Shown here in pieces: positions 1 to 6,948 of a DNA stretch of 10,032 bases. Position 1 is the first letter of the stretch, and the number at the start of each line of letters is the position of its first letter. A program made the position numbers and the translations under genes. Source of the stretch: Pirellulaceae bacterium (GTDB lineage: Bacteria > Planctomycetota > Planctomycetia > Pirellulales > Pirellulaceae); the NCBI GenBank assembly GCA_013002105.1, contig JABDKS010000613.1:1-10032 (forward strand). The letters are read 5' to 3'. The notes beneath the pieces are model-generated. The model did not search any database. It was not told the origin of the DNA and saw only the letters and a program-made list of their open reading frames with translations.

Positions 1-70
1 CCCGTAGCAGGGGCGCGTCTTTGCCGCTACTTGCCATGGTCGTCGTTGCCGGCGAGGTATCGGTGCTCAT
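1..70 (-). CDS. oppF: Start of second peptide-ABC ATPase (OppF-like), partial
   Basis: Only the first 23 codons are in the window; the gene runs off the left edge. The ATG at 70-68 overlaps the last base of the oppD stop codon (TGATG), and a strong Shine-Dalgarno GGAGG at complement 78-82 sits 7 nt upstream, so this start is well supported. The visible residues are a Ser/Thr/Ala-rich N-terminus (begins MSTDTSPATTT) followed by PLLR. That fits the short lead-in before the first strand of an OppF/DppF nucleotide-binding domain (often LL-x-V-x-x-L). No Walker motif is visible, so the assignment rests on position: an ATPase gene immediately after oppD in an oppABCD series is nearly always oppF. 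A second ATG at complement 35-37 is possible but lacks the ribosome-site support. Confidence 0.75.
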   Translation of the reverse strand, partial: MSTDTSPATTTMASSGKDAPLLR

Positions 71-1074
71 CACACGCCCTCCATTGGCTTGGGCTGGGCG
101 TTGCGTACGTCGACAATACAGGCAGCCAAGCGATCATCACCCTTGGGCTCCAGTGGCGGTTCCTGTTGTGCACATTGGTCGATCGCGTAGGGGCAACGCG
201 GACGAAATGCGCAGCCCTTGGGGATATGCGCCAGATCAGGTGGCTGACCGGGGATCGCTTGCAGCAATTCGCTTTTTTCTTCGTCGTATCGCGGCAGCGA
301 ATGAAGCAGTCCGATCGTGTAGGGATGCCGCGGTGAATCGAACAAGGCATTCACGTCGGCCTTTTCCACCACGCGACCGGCATACATCACCATCACACGA
401 TGGCAAACGCCCGCAACAACGCCCAAATCGTGCGTGATCAGGATGATGCTGGTCCCACGGCGCTTCTGCAAATCGGCCAACAAATCCAGAATCTGCGCCT
501 GAATGGTGACGTCCAACGCGGTGGTCGGTTCATCAGCGATCAAAATATCCGGCTCGCAAGAAAGCGCCATCGCGATCATCACACGCTGACGCATGCCGCC
601 ACTGAATTGATGGGGATAGTCTCGGAGCCGTTTGACTGGCGAACTGATACCCACCATCTCCAACATCTCAGCGGCCCGCGTCCTGGCCTGTTTTTTATTC
701 AGTCCCATGTGCAACCGCGTGATTTCGATCATCTGCTGTTCGACCGTCATCAACGGGTTCAGTGCCGTCATCGGATCTTGAAAGATCATGGCGATCTTTT
801 TTCCACGGATCGATTGCAACTGCGGATCGTTCATCGCCAATAGATCGCGGCCCTGGTAGATCGCCGTTCCGCCATCGATTTGACCAGGTGGTTTCGGGAC
901 CAAACCCATGATGGCCAGATTGGTCACGCTCTTGCCGGAACCGCTTTCGCCAACCAAACCAATCGTTTCGCCCTTTTGGACATCAAAGGAAACACCTCGT
1001 ACGGCGCGCACGATTCCATCGTCGGTTTTGAAACTGACACGAAGGTCATCAACTTGCAGGATGGGTTCACTCAT
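70..1074 (-). CDS. oppD: Oligopeptide ABC transporter ATP-binding protein OppD
   Basis: Cytoplasmic ATPase subunit of a peptide importer, 334 aa and normal in length for OppD/DppD. Visible motifs: Walker A GESGSGKS (42-49), Q-loop Gln99 in IFQDPM, ABC signature FSGGMRQR (157-164), Walker B DILIADEP (176-183), D-loop TALD (185-188) and switch His215 in ITHDLG. After the nucleotide-binding domain comes the C-terminal region typical of oligopeptide/dipeptide ATPases, with GCAFRPRCP and four cysteines at 288, 294, 301 and 319. This pattern is known to hold a [4Fe-4S] cluster in some family members. I chose the ATG at 1074. A TTG three bases earlier (1077) is in frame but less likely. The gene starts 3 nt after the oppC stop, and its own stop overlaps the oppF start, so it is translated within the operon. 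It could equally be called dppD, because substrate size cannot be read from an ATPase. Confidence 0.96.
   Translation of the reverse strand: MSEPILQVDDLRVSFKTDDGIVRAVRGVSFDVQKGETIGLVGESGSGKSVTNLAIMGLVPKPPGQIDGGTAIYQGRDLLAMNDPQLQSIRGKKIAMIFQDPMTALNPLMTVEQQMIEITRLHMGLNKKQARTRAAEMLEMVGISSPVKRLRDYPHQFSGGMRQRVMIAMALSCEPDILIADEPTTALDVTIQAQILDLLADLQKRRGTSIILITHDLGVVAGVCHRVMVMYAGRVVEKADVNALFDSPRHPYTIGLLHSLPRYDEEKSELLQAIPGQPPDLAHIPKGCAFRPRCPYAIDQCAQQEPPLEPKGDDRLAACIVDVRNAQPKPMEGV
78..82 (-). promoter_or_regulatory. Ribosome binding site of oppF
   Basis: The minus strand reads GGAGG here, 7 nt before the ATG at 70. It lies inside the 3' end of oppD, so ribosomes finishing oppD can restart directly. 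It decides the oppF start and is the best Shine-Dalgarno match seen in this window. Confidence 0.75.
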
Positions 1075-1077
1075 CAA

Positions 1078-2316
1078 TCAGTCTCGATTCTTCATCCGTG
1101 GATCCAGCGCATCACGCAAACCGTCGCCCAGGAAATTGAGTGCAAATAGTGTGACAGCCAGCGCCATTCCAGGGAAAACAACCATCCACCAAAACAGTTT
1201 CACACTCGACAAGGCTTCGACACCGTCATTGAGCAACAGGCCCCACGAGACATCTGGCGGTGCGACACCCAGGCCCAGGAATGACAGAAACGCCTCGAAC
1301 AACATCACCGACGGAATCGTCAGCGTCAGGTAAACAATCACCACACCCAAGACGTTGGGGACCAGGTGACGAAATACGATTCGCATCGGGGACGCACCCA
1401 CGGTGCGAGCCGATTCGACGAACTGTTCTTGTCGAAGCGATAAAACCTGACCCCGTACCACACGCGACATCGTCAGCCAGTAGATTGCCCCAATCACGAT
1501 GTAAAAGATCATGATTTGATCAATCCCAATGGCATCGAGCCTTTTCTTGACGCTGTCTTCGCCCAAGAACGTCACCAAAAAGATCACGACAAAGATGAAG
1601 GGTATTGAATAAAGCATGTCGACGATTCGCATCATGATCGCGTCAACGATACCGCCGAAGTATCCAGCGATCGCACCGTAGCTGACGCCGATGATCAAAC
1701 TGACCAGGGTTGCCACAATGCCAACGATCAGTGAAACGCGGGCACCCCAAAAGACGCGAGCGAGTAGATCGCGTCCCAGTTTGTCGGTTCCAAAAATACT
1801 GGGGATGGCGTAGTCACCAAAAATCGATACACGAACTTTGGTTAATCCCCATGCCACTGGTCCAAGATCGTTCCAAAGCTGATTGAACGGATGCTCCACG
1901 GCAATGCGTTGGTCAATTTGCCGGTCGATTTCATCGCGTTCTGCGGGATCGGCCGTCTCGCGTTGCTTGGTACGAAGCAATCCAATTTGGCGATCGAACT
2001 GCGCAATCTCTGCCGTCAATCGACCGTCATTGAACTTCAGGCCCGGGCGTCCGCCCATCACGACGGTTTCGGTGTTGGGCGGCAGGAATCGCCGATTGTT
2101 CAGATCTTTGTCGATCGGACTTTGCAGTGGCAACAGGGGCGTAAAGAACGCGGCGAGTCCCAACACGATCAGAAAAAATAACGCGATCATTGCGGTACGG
2201 TTTCGCCGCAAACGCTTGCCCGCGTCCTGCCAAAGCGAGACGCCTTGAATGCCTTTTGATTCTTCGAGCAGCTGTTCCAGCAACTCGCGATCGGCTGTTT
2301 GATTGACGATGCTCAC
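1078..2316 (-). CDS. oppC: Oligopeptide ABC transporter permease OppC with long extracytoplasmic insertion
   Basis: One of the two inner-membrane permease subunits, 412 aa against about 300 in typical OppC/DppC. A cytoplasmic N-terminus (OppC_N-like) leads to membrane segment 1 (about 41-61). A long loop (about 62-175) follows before the conserved entry to the permease domain, GTDKLGRDLLARVFWGAR (176-193). Further segments lie near 193-215, 223-250, 265-283, 321-344 and 376-398. The ATPase-docking EAA loop is at about 299-321 (ESARTVGASPMRIVFRHLVPN). The extra residues are in the first loop. Residues 97-138 are rich in Gln, Arg, Asp and Glu with heptad-like spacing and may form a short helical hairpin or coiled coil. 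The start is a GTG overlapping the oppB stop by 4 nt (GTGA), with a weak GGGTG 8 nt upstream. Function is certain at family level; the role of the insertion is unknown. Confidence 0.94.
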   Translation of the reverse strand: MSIVNQTADRELLEQLLEESKGIQGVSLWQDAGKRLRRNRTAMIALFFLIVLGLAAFFTPLLPLQSPIDKDLNNRRFLPPNTETVVMGGRPGLKFNDGRLTAEIAQFDRQIGLLRTKQRETADPAERDEIDRQIDQRIAVEHPFNQLWNDLGPVAWGLTKVRVSIFGDYAIPSIFGTDKLGRDLLARVFWGARVSLIVGIVATLVSLIIGVSYGAIAGYFGGIVDAIMMRIVDMLYSIPFIFVVIFLVTFLGEDSVKKRLDAIGIDQIMIFYIVIGAIYWLTMSRVVRGQVLSLRQEQFVESARTVGASPMRIVFRHLVPNVLGVVIVYLTLTIPSVMLFEAFLSFLGLGVAPPDVSWGLLLNDGVEALSSVKLFWWMVVFPGMALAVTLFALNFLGDGLRDALDPRMKNRD

Positions 2317-3242
2317 TGTAATTTCACCCGGGGGTCGATGACAGCGTAGGAAACATCAACCAGCGTATTCATCACGAACAAGATGACGGTGTAAGTCAGT
2401 ACCATGCCCATCGCCAACGTGTAATCACGTTGCGTCGCGGCGTAGATGAAGTGGCTACCCATGCCGGGCAACGCAAAGATTTTTTCCAGCACCAGTGATC
2501 CTGTCAGAACCCGTGCCGTTGCCGGGCCAAGGTAGGAAACGACAGGCAGCAACCCGCCGGGCAATACGTGTCGAAGGATGACGGTGCGTTTTGGCAGACC
2601 TTTGGCCAACGCAGTGCGGACATGATCCTTGGTCAGGACTTCCAGCATTCCGGCACGCGTCAAGCGAGCGATGTAGGCGGCAACGGGCGCACCCAAACAG
2701 AGCGCCGGCAACGCGATTTGTCTCAATGTTCCCCAACCCCCGGCGGGAAAAAGCTGGATCCCAAAAACGAACAGTAAGATCGCCAATGACGCCAGCACAA
2801 AATTCGGAATCGCAATTCCCATCACCGCCGCCGCCATCATGCCCAAGTCGGCCGGCGTGCCGCGGTAGACAGCCGAGACCACGCCGGCACTAACGCCTAA
2901 AGTGATGGCGAACACGAGTGCAAAGATCGCCAGCGATGCCGAGACAGGAAAACCTTCGGCCAGCACTTGGTTGACGCTGTAGTCTTCCAGGCGAATGCTC
3001 CAGCCGAGATCGAATCGAGTGACGATGCCAACCAAATAATCGACGTACTGTTCCAGCGGCGGCGCGTCCAGGTTGTAACGTGCCTTGAGTTGCCGTTCGA
3101 TGGCCGGGGGAACATTGCGCTCGCTACTGAAGGGGTTACCCGGCACACTGCGCATCAAAACAAACGACAGCGTGTAAACGATCCACAAAGTCAGCAGCAT
3201 CCAAAAGAATCGCTGCAACAGGTAGCTCAATAGGTCACGCAT
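2313..3242 (-). CDS. oppB: Oligopeptide ABC transporter permease OppB
   Basis: The other permease subunit of the importer, 309 aa and normal for OppB/DppB. The N-terminus is typical (membrane segment at about 13-30, then VLMRSVPGNPF). A soluble stretch holds the family's LDAPPLEQYVDYL-like segment (58-70). Membrane segments lie near 101-125, 135-160, 178-192, 231-252 and 278-300. The EAA loop is at 207-229 (HVRTALAKGLPKRTVILRH), and the C-terminus ends in the classic YAVIDPRVKL. The start ATG at 3242 has only a weak purine-rich stretch upstream (AGAAAAGAAT). The gene overlaps oppC by 4 nt, so the two permeases are translationally coupled. It is separated from oppA by 143 bp carrying a tandem repeat, which may allow oppA to be expressed at a different level. 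Confidence 0.95.
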   Translation of the reverse strand: MRDLLSYLLQRFFWMLLTLWIVYTLSFVLMRSVPGNPFSSERNVPPAIERQLKARYNLDAPPLEQYVDYLVGIVTRFDLGWSIRLEDYSVNQVLAEGFPVSASLAIFALVFAITLGVSAGVVSAVYRGTPADLGMMAAAVMGIAIPNFVLASLAILLFVFGIQLFPAGGWGTLRQIALPALCLGAPVAAYIARLTRAGMLEVLTKDHVRTALAKGLPKRTVILRHVLPGGLLPVVSYLGPATARVLTGSLVLEKIFALPGMGSHFIYAATQRDYTLAMGMVLTYTVILFVMNTLVDVSYAVIDPRVKLQ

Positions 3243-3263
3243 AATTCTTTTCTATCGAGACAA

Positions 3264-3314
3264 ACAGGCAATTCAGGAAAACAGGCACTTCAGGAAAACA
3301 GGCAATTCAGGATT
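3264..3314. repeat. Three-copy 17-bp tandem repeat between oppA and oppB
   Basis: Unit ACAGGCAATTCAGGAAA at 3264-3280. The second copy at 3281-3297 has one change (C for A at unit position 8), and the third at 3298-3314 differs only in the last two bases. The array starts 22 bp from the oppB start codon and lies 71 bp past the oppA stop. The unit has no clear internal hairpin. I see no gene in the rest of the gap (3243-3385). The array could influence read-through, message processing or the oppA to oppB ratio, or be neutral slippage; the sequence alone does not decide. Confidence 0.9.
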
Positions 3315-3385
3315 GGAGCAGCGTGATGACGATGCTGACGCGACGGGCAGATCATAGGGTCCACGCAAAGGTTTCCCAACATCGA

Positions 3386-5353
3386 TCACGGACTCTCTTT
3401 GTATTGCAGAAGTTGCAGTGGATGGAGGTCTTGTGCGCTGGGAAAGAATCCTTCGACATTGTTTTTGATCATGTTCAGCGACGTATAAAAGTAAATGGGG
3501 ATGACCGGCATTTCGTCGACCCAGATTTGCTCGGCTTGTCGCAATAGATCGAGTCGCTTGGCCGGATCGCCTTCGCTGGCCGCATCACGAATCAACTGAT
3601 CGTATTGAGCACTGCTCCAATTGGTGTTGTTTTGCGGACCGTCTGTGACCCACATGTCCAAGAAAGTATTGGGATCGGGATAGTCGGCAATCCAACCGGC
3701 CCGGGCGATCTCGTAATCTTTCTGTTTTGTCTTGTCCAAAAAACTGCCCCATTCCATGTTTTGCAGTTCGATTTTGATGTTCAGGTTGTTTTGCCACTGT
3801 TGCTGTATCACCTCGGCGATCGCCCGATGGCCTTCGGTGGTGTTGTACAGCAAGGTCATTTTTGGAATGCCTCGTCCGCCCGGGTAACCCGCGTCGACGA
3901 GCAACTGACGCGCTTCTTCGACGCTTGGTTTTAATCCCTCGGCGCTCTGATAACCTGCCAAACCCGGCGGCACGATCGTGAACGCGGGGATTTGTCCCGC
4001 CTTGGCGACTTGTTCGACAATCTGTGTGCGATCAATCGCTTTGGCCAACGCCTTGCGAACACGAACATCGTCAAGCGGTTTGCGAGCGACATTGATTCGG
4101 TAGAAATAGACCGACAACTGCGGGGCGCTGACAAAATCGTCGCGTTTCTTGATTTCTTCCAGCAGAGAGGTCGGCGGATCGGTGACCCACTGCAACTGTC
4201 CGGTTTCGTACATGTTCAGCGCTGTGTTTTGGCCTTCCATCGACAGAAAGTCGACAGTATCAAATCCTCGCTCGTTGACATTGAAATAGTCGGTATTTTT
4301 GACCAACCGCAATCGATCTCGCAATCGCCGCATGATCAATTTGTAAGGGCCATTGCTGACGATGTTTTCGGCTTTGGTCCAAAGCGGCGAACCGTGTGTT
4401 TCGACACACTTACGATTCACAGGAAAAAGTGGGTAGTAGGCTGCCAGGTTCGGAAAATAGGGAATCGGATCCTTGAGGTGGACGATGAATGTGTGATCGT
4501 CGGGGGTCTCGAGCGAGCCGAGTTTTCCGAATGCGACCATCACAGCATGTGTTCGCTGTGTGCTGGGATCCGCGACCGTGGAATCTAAATGTCGCGCGAA
4601 CGTTTTACGCTCGGTCTTTCCGTCCCAGTCGACACTGCCGTTTGCACTCTGTGTAGCTACATCCACGTGATAGACCCAACGGTCTTGCCACGTCAGTTGA
4701 GCGTCTTCGATTTCCTGTTGGCTTGCTGAATCTGCCAACTGAGGTTCGTCGGGTTTGACGATCTCGCGTAGCGTTCCATAGAGCATCGTGCCGCGTGGAA
4801 AATTTTGTGGGCTGGACTCGGTGGGTGTGTCCAATGGGCGATTCCACAATTCGATTTCGACTTTGTCGCCGATTTCGACCGTCGCGCTGGAGTATTGTTC
4901 GGCATAGGGAACGCCGAAAAGTTGAAAGGTGTATTCGCATGCGGTCTCCGGATGGAGCATCCGTTGCCAGCTCCAAGCAAAGTCGTGGCTGGTAACGGGC
5001 GTACCATCGGTCCAGCGAGCGTCGTCACGCAGATGGAATGTGTACGTCTTGCCATCGTCAGAAATATCGAATGATCTTGCGACCGCTGGTTGCGCGGTCA
5101 TCGGTTGTAAACCGGTTTCTGGGTCGGGTTCGCCCTCGGGCAACATTTGCAACAATCCGTTGAACATTGCGAAGATCAATCGGCTCTCGATATTGCCTGT
5201 CGCCCGCGCCGGATCGAGAGTTTTGGGATCGGTCCCGCTTTGCAGGCTGAAATCGGCCGGTGGCGTCGATTTAAAGAACGATGCCCAAGCGACCGCAGCG
5301 ATCACCATCAATCCAGCGACCAGCAGAAATGCACGTCGAACTTCGGGGGGCAC
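3386..5353 (-). CDS. oppA: Oligopeptide-binding protein OppA (SBP_bac_5 family), enlarged
   Basis: Extracytoplasmic peptide-binding component that delivers substrate to OppBC. It is 655 aa, against about 540 in E. coli OppA. The N-terminus has a basic start, a hydrophobic core (9-24) and a possible signal peptidase I site AWA/S (22-24/25). There is no lipobox cysteine, so it is a secreted or anchored protein, not a lipoprotein. Family motifs: GTDPKTLDPA (40-49), DGKTYTFHLRDDARWTDGTP (100-119), VSNGPYKL (332-339), RVRKALAKAIDR (431-442), and GWIADYPDPNTFLDMW (553-568) near the C-terminus. Residues about 163-283 contain a stretch that looks inserted between the usual LHPETACEYTFQL region and the DDHTFIVHLKDPIPYF strand. 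The GTG start is supported by AAGGA 7 nt upstream. It is first in the operon and probably has its own promoter in the 336-bp gap upstream. The exact ligand is not readable. Confidence 0.95.
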   Translation of the reverse strand: MPPEVRRAFLLVAGLMVIAAVAWASFFKSTPPADFSLQSGTDPKTLDPARATGNIESRLIFAMFNGLLQMLPEGEPDPETGLQPMTAQPAVARSFDISDDGKTYTFHLRDDARWTDGTPVTSHDFAWSWQRMLHPETACEYTFQLFGVPYAEQYSSATVEIGDKVEIELWNRPLDTPTESSPQNFPRGTMLYGTLREIVKPDEPQLADSASQQEIEDAQLTWQDRWVYHVDVATQSANGSVDWDGKTERKTFARHLDSTVADPSTQRTHAVMVAFGKLGSLETPDDHTFIVHLKDPIPYFPNLAAYYPLFPVNRKCVETHGSPLWTKAENIVSNGPYKLIMRRLRDRLRLVKNTDYFNVNERGFDTVDFLSMEGQNTALNMYETGQLQWVTDPPTSLLEEIKKRDDFVSAPQLSVYFYRINVARKPLDDVRVRKALAKAIDRTQIVEQVAKAGQIPAFTIVPPGLAGYQSAEGLKPSVEEARQLLVDAGYPGGRGIPKMTLLYNTTEGHRAIAEVIQQQWQNNLNIKIELQNMEWGSFLDKTKQKDYEIARAGWIADYPDPNTFLDMWVTDGPQNNTNWSSAQYDQLIRDAASEGDPAKRLDLLRQAEQIWVDEMPVIPIYFYTSLNMIKNNVEGFFPSAQDLHPLQLLQYKESP

Positions 5354-5360
5354 GCGTAGA

Positions 5361-5365
5361 TCCTT
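5361..5365 (-). promoter_or_regulatory. Ribosome binding site of oppA
   Basis: The minus strand reads AAGGA, 7 nt before the GTG at 5353. It supports the non-ATG start. No in-frame ATG lies between this site and the signal-peptide core until codon 16, which would destroy the signal peptide. Confidence 0.65.
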
Positions 5366-5526
5366 GCTTTGGCTGTGACTCGGGTTGAGACTGTTGGAGG
5401 TCCCAGATTCTAACCGGGATCAGGAAAACCGTGCGACGTTGATCCTAGAAGGCGATTTGCCACCCAGCACTGCCTGTTCGCACGTGGCTCTTGCGGCGAC
5501 TGACACCGCCATGCCCGTCAGACATG

Positions 5527-5588
5527 GGGCAGCTGGAGGTAAAGGGCAGCTGGAGGTAAAGGGCAGCTGATGTCATGGGGCAGTTGGT
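5527..5588. repeat. 17-bp tandem repeat, two exact and two decayed copies
   Basis: Unit GGGCAGCTGGAGGTAAA occurs exactly at 5527-5543 and 5544-5560. Position 5561 starts a third copy that keeps GGGCAGCTG and then diverges, and 5578 starts a fourth trace (GGGCAGTTGG), all in 17-bp phase. CATG precedes the first and fourth copies (ending at 5526 and 5577), suggesting a duplicated edge. The unit contains the palindrome CAGCTG. The period matches the oppA/oppB repeat, and both units share GGCA followed 4-5 bases later by AGG. Confidence 0.88.
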
Positions 5589-5636
5589 CACGCGATCGCC
5601 CGGGAATTTGCTGGTCATTTGCCCACTCGCGATTCG

Positions 5637-5681
5637 CAGGTGGTTTGGCCCCAGGTGGTTTGACCCCAGGTGGTTTGACCA
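5637..5681. repeat. Three-copy 15-bp tandem repeat next to the aspC stop
   Basis: Unit CAGGTGGTTTGACCC. Copy 1 at 5637-5651 has G for A at unit position 12, copy 2 at 5652-5666 is exact, and copy 3 at 5667-5681 ends in A. It begins 9 bp beyond the aspC stop codon and would be in the aspC 3' untranslated region. A looser relative (CTGGTCATTTGCCC) lies at 5611-5624. Confidence 0.9.
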
Positions 5682-5689
5682 ACGGGGCG

Positions 5690-6904
5690 CTAGGATTCCA
5701 GCACACGCGCGACCGCTTGGCACAAACGATCCATTTTTGTTTCGCTCATGCCGGCGACGTTGATGCGTCCACTGCCGACGATATAGATGCTGTGTTCGTT
5801 CTTCAGCTGATCCACTTGCATGGGTTTCAAGCCACTGAAAGAGAACATGCCGTTTTGAGCTAACAAGAACGAAAAGTCGTGTCCCGCACCGGTCGACTTC
5901 ATCGTTTGTACGAACTGGGTCCGTAGCCGCGTGATTCGTTCTCGCATTTCGGATAACTCTTCCTTCCACATCTGCGTGAGATCTGGGTCGTCCAAAACTG
6001 TCGCCACGATCGATCCGCCATGGCGAGGTGGATTACTGTAGTTGGTTCGAACATTTCGCTTTAGTTGACTCAGCGCGGCCTTCGTAGCATCGGCGTCGCC
6101 GGCCACCAGCGACACCGCACCGACGCGTTCGCTGTACAGGCCAAAGTTTTTAGAAAACGAACTGCACACGATGGCTTCGTCGACCTTGGCGAGAACGGTT
6201 CGCAATCCAACGGCGTCTTCTTCGATTCCCGATCCGAGGCCTTGATAGGCAAAGTCCAGTACAGGGATCAAAGATCGCTCGGCGATGACCGACGCGATTT
6301 CTTTCCACCCATCGGCGCTTGGATCGATTCCTGTCGGATTGTGACAACAGCCGTGTAGCAGCACCGCATCGCCTGGTTTGGTTTTGGTGCGTAAATCGTC
6401 CAGCATCGCGTCTAGATCCAGCGATGTGCGGTCGTCGCCCAAATAGCGATACGGTTGGGTCGGCAGTTGGGACCCGGCAAAGATGGCTGCGTGATTGGCC
6501 CACGTCGGCGTGGGAATCCAAATTTGAATGGGTGAAAGTTGTGTCACCAAAAAGTCGGCCGCGACCTTCAACGCACCCGTGCCGCCGGGCGTTTGAATCA
6601 CAGCGATTCGATCCGTGTCGACCGTATCGTCAAAAACTAAGTCGCGAACGTGGTTGCGATACTCGACTTGGCCATCGATCGGCAAGTAACCTTTGGTCGA
6701 TTCGCTCTCGATCAATTTACGCTCGGCTGCTTTGACGCAATTCAAGACCGGTGTTTGTCCTGTTTCGTCCTTGTAGACACCGACGCTCAGATTCATCTTG
6801 TCGGGATTGGCGTCGGCCATGAATGCCTCGGTCAATCCTAGAATCGCGTCTGGTGGCGCGGTGGAAACGTGTGCGAAGCGGTGGTCGGTCGAGGACGCAG
6901 TCAT
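5690..6904 (-). CDS. aspC: Aspartate aminotransferase (class I, AspC type)
   Basis: PLP enzyme that interconverts aspartate + 2-oxoglutarate and oxaloacetate + glutamate in the cytoplasm; 404 aa, normal for the family. Signature residues match E. coli AspC closely: LSVGVYKDETGQTPVL (39-54), TKGYLPIDG (70-78), Asn189 in NPTGIDP, Asp217 and Tyr220 in LDFAYQG, PLP lysine Lys252 in SSFSKNFGLY, Arg260 in SERVG, Arg286 in VRTNYSNPP, and Arg380 in GSGRINVAGM. Arg286 corresponds to the residue that binds the distal carboxylate of dicarboxylic substrates. NYSNPP favours AspC over TyrB (usually NYSSPP), though some activity on aromatic amino acids is possible. I chose the ATG at 6904. An in-frame TTG at 6973 would add 23 residues with no family resemblance. 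There is no Shine-Dalgarno before the ATG; a short leader ORF overlaps it. It is transcribed towards opp but separated by 336 bp. Confidence 0.95.
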   Translation of the reverse strand: MTASSTDHRFAHVSTAPPDAILGLTEAFMADANPDKMNLSVGVYKDETGQTPVLNCVKAAERKLIESESTKGYLPIDGQVEYRNHVRDLVFDDTVDTDRIAVIQTPGGTGALKVAADFLVTQLSPIQIWIPTPTWANHAAIFAGSQLPTQPYRYLGDDRTSLDLDAMLDDLRTKTKPGDAVLLHGCCHNPTGIDPSADGWKEIASVIAERSLIPVLDFAYQGLGSGIEEDAVGLRTVLAKVDEAIVCSSFSKNFGLYSERVGAVSLVAGDADATKAALSQLKRNVRTNYSNPPRHGGSIVATVLDDPDLTQMWKEELSEMRERITRLRTQFVQTMKSTGAGHDFSFLLAQNGMFSFSGLKPMQVDQLKNEHSIYIVGSGRINVAGMSETKMDRLCQAVARVLES

Positions 6905-6948
6905 AACAATGGAGGTTCTGTGGTGACGGATCGCCGTAGCGACGACAT
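6901..6948 (-). CDS. Possible 15-aa leader peptide overlapping the aspC start
   Basis: An ATG at 6948, preceded by GGAG with a 4-nt spacer, opens a 15-codon frame (MSSLRRSVTTEPPLL). Its TGA overlaps the aspC ATG as ATGA. The aspC start itself has no ribosome binding site, so this frame could load ribosomes for aspC by coupled re-initiation. The peptide is not enriched in Asp or Glu codons, so classic amino-acid attenuation is not suggested. It may be chance: a 15-codon frame is easy to find and the spacer is short. Confidence 0.25.
   Translation of the reverse strand: MSSLRRSVTTEPPLL

Larger units (their letters stand above)
5354..5689. other. Intergenic region upstream of oppA, downstream of aspC
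   Basis: No convincing gene lies in these 336 bp. Reading towards oppA it holds, in order, a 15-bp tandem repeat starting 9 bp after the aspC stop, a GCGATCGC palindrome (5592-5599), a 17-bp tandem repeat, and about 160 bp of non-repetitive sequence that probably carries the oppA promoter. A weak -10-like TAGAAT is at complement 5407-5412, about 54 bp before the start codon, but no matching -35 is evident. A 10-mer TCAGGAAAAC (5420-5429) is identical to part of the repeat unit on the other side of oppA. No clear aspC terminator hairpin was found. Confidence 0.6.

Noticed and set aside
3992..4588. Plus-strand open frame of 198 codons opposite oppA.
   Set aside because: It is antisense to a clear SBP_bac_5 coding sequence, with no recognisable domain or start signal; long antisense frames are common in DNA of this composition.
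5407..5412. TAGAAT as the oppA -10 promoter box.
   Set aside because: No acceptable -35 hexamer lies 15-19 bp upstream, so it is mentioned only as a weak candidate.
5527..5681. Repeat clusters considered as a CRISPR array.
   Set aside because: The copies are directly adjacent with no unique spacers, units are only 15-17 bp, and no cas gene is present.
5445..5969. Long minus-strand open frame (174 codons) running through both repeat clusters, with KPPG-like periodic residues.
   Set aside because: It overlaps the aspC 3' end in another frame, has no ribosome site or family resemblance, and its periodicity is just the 15-bp DNA repeat read in frame.
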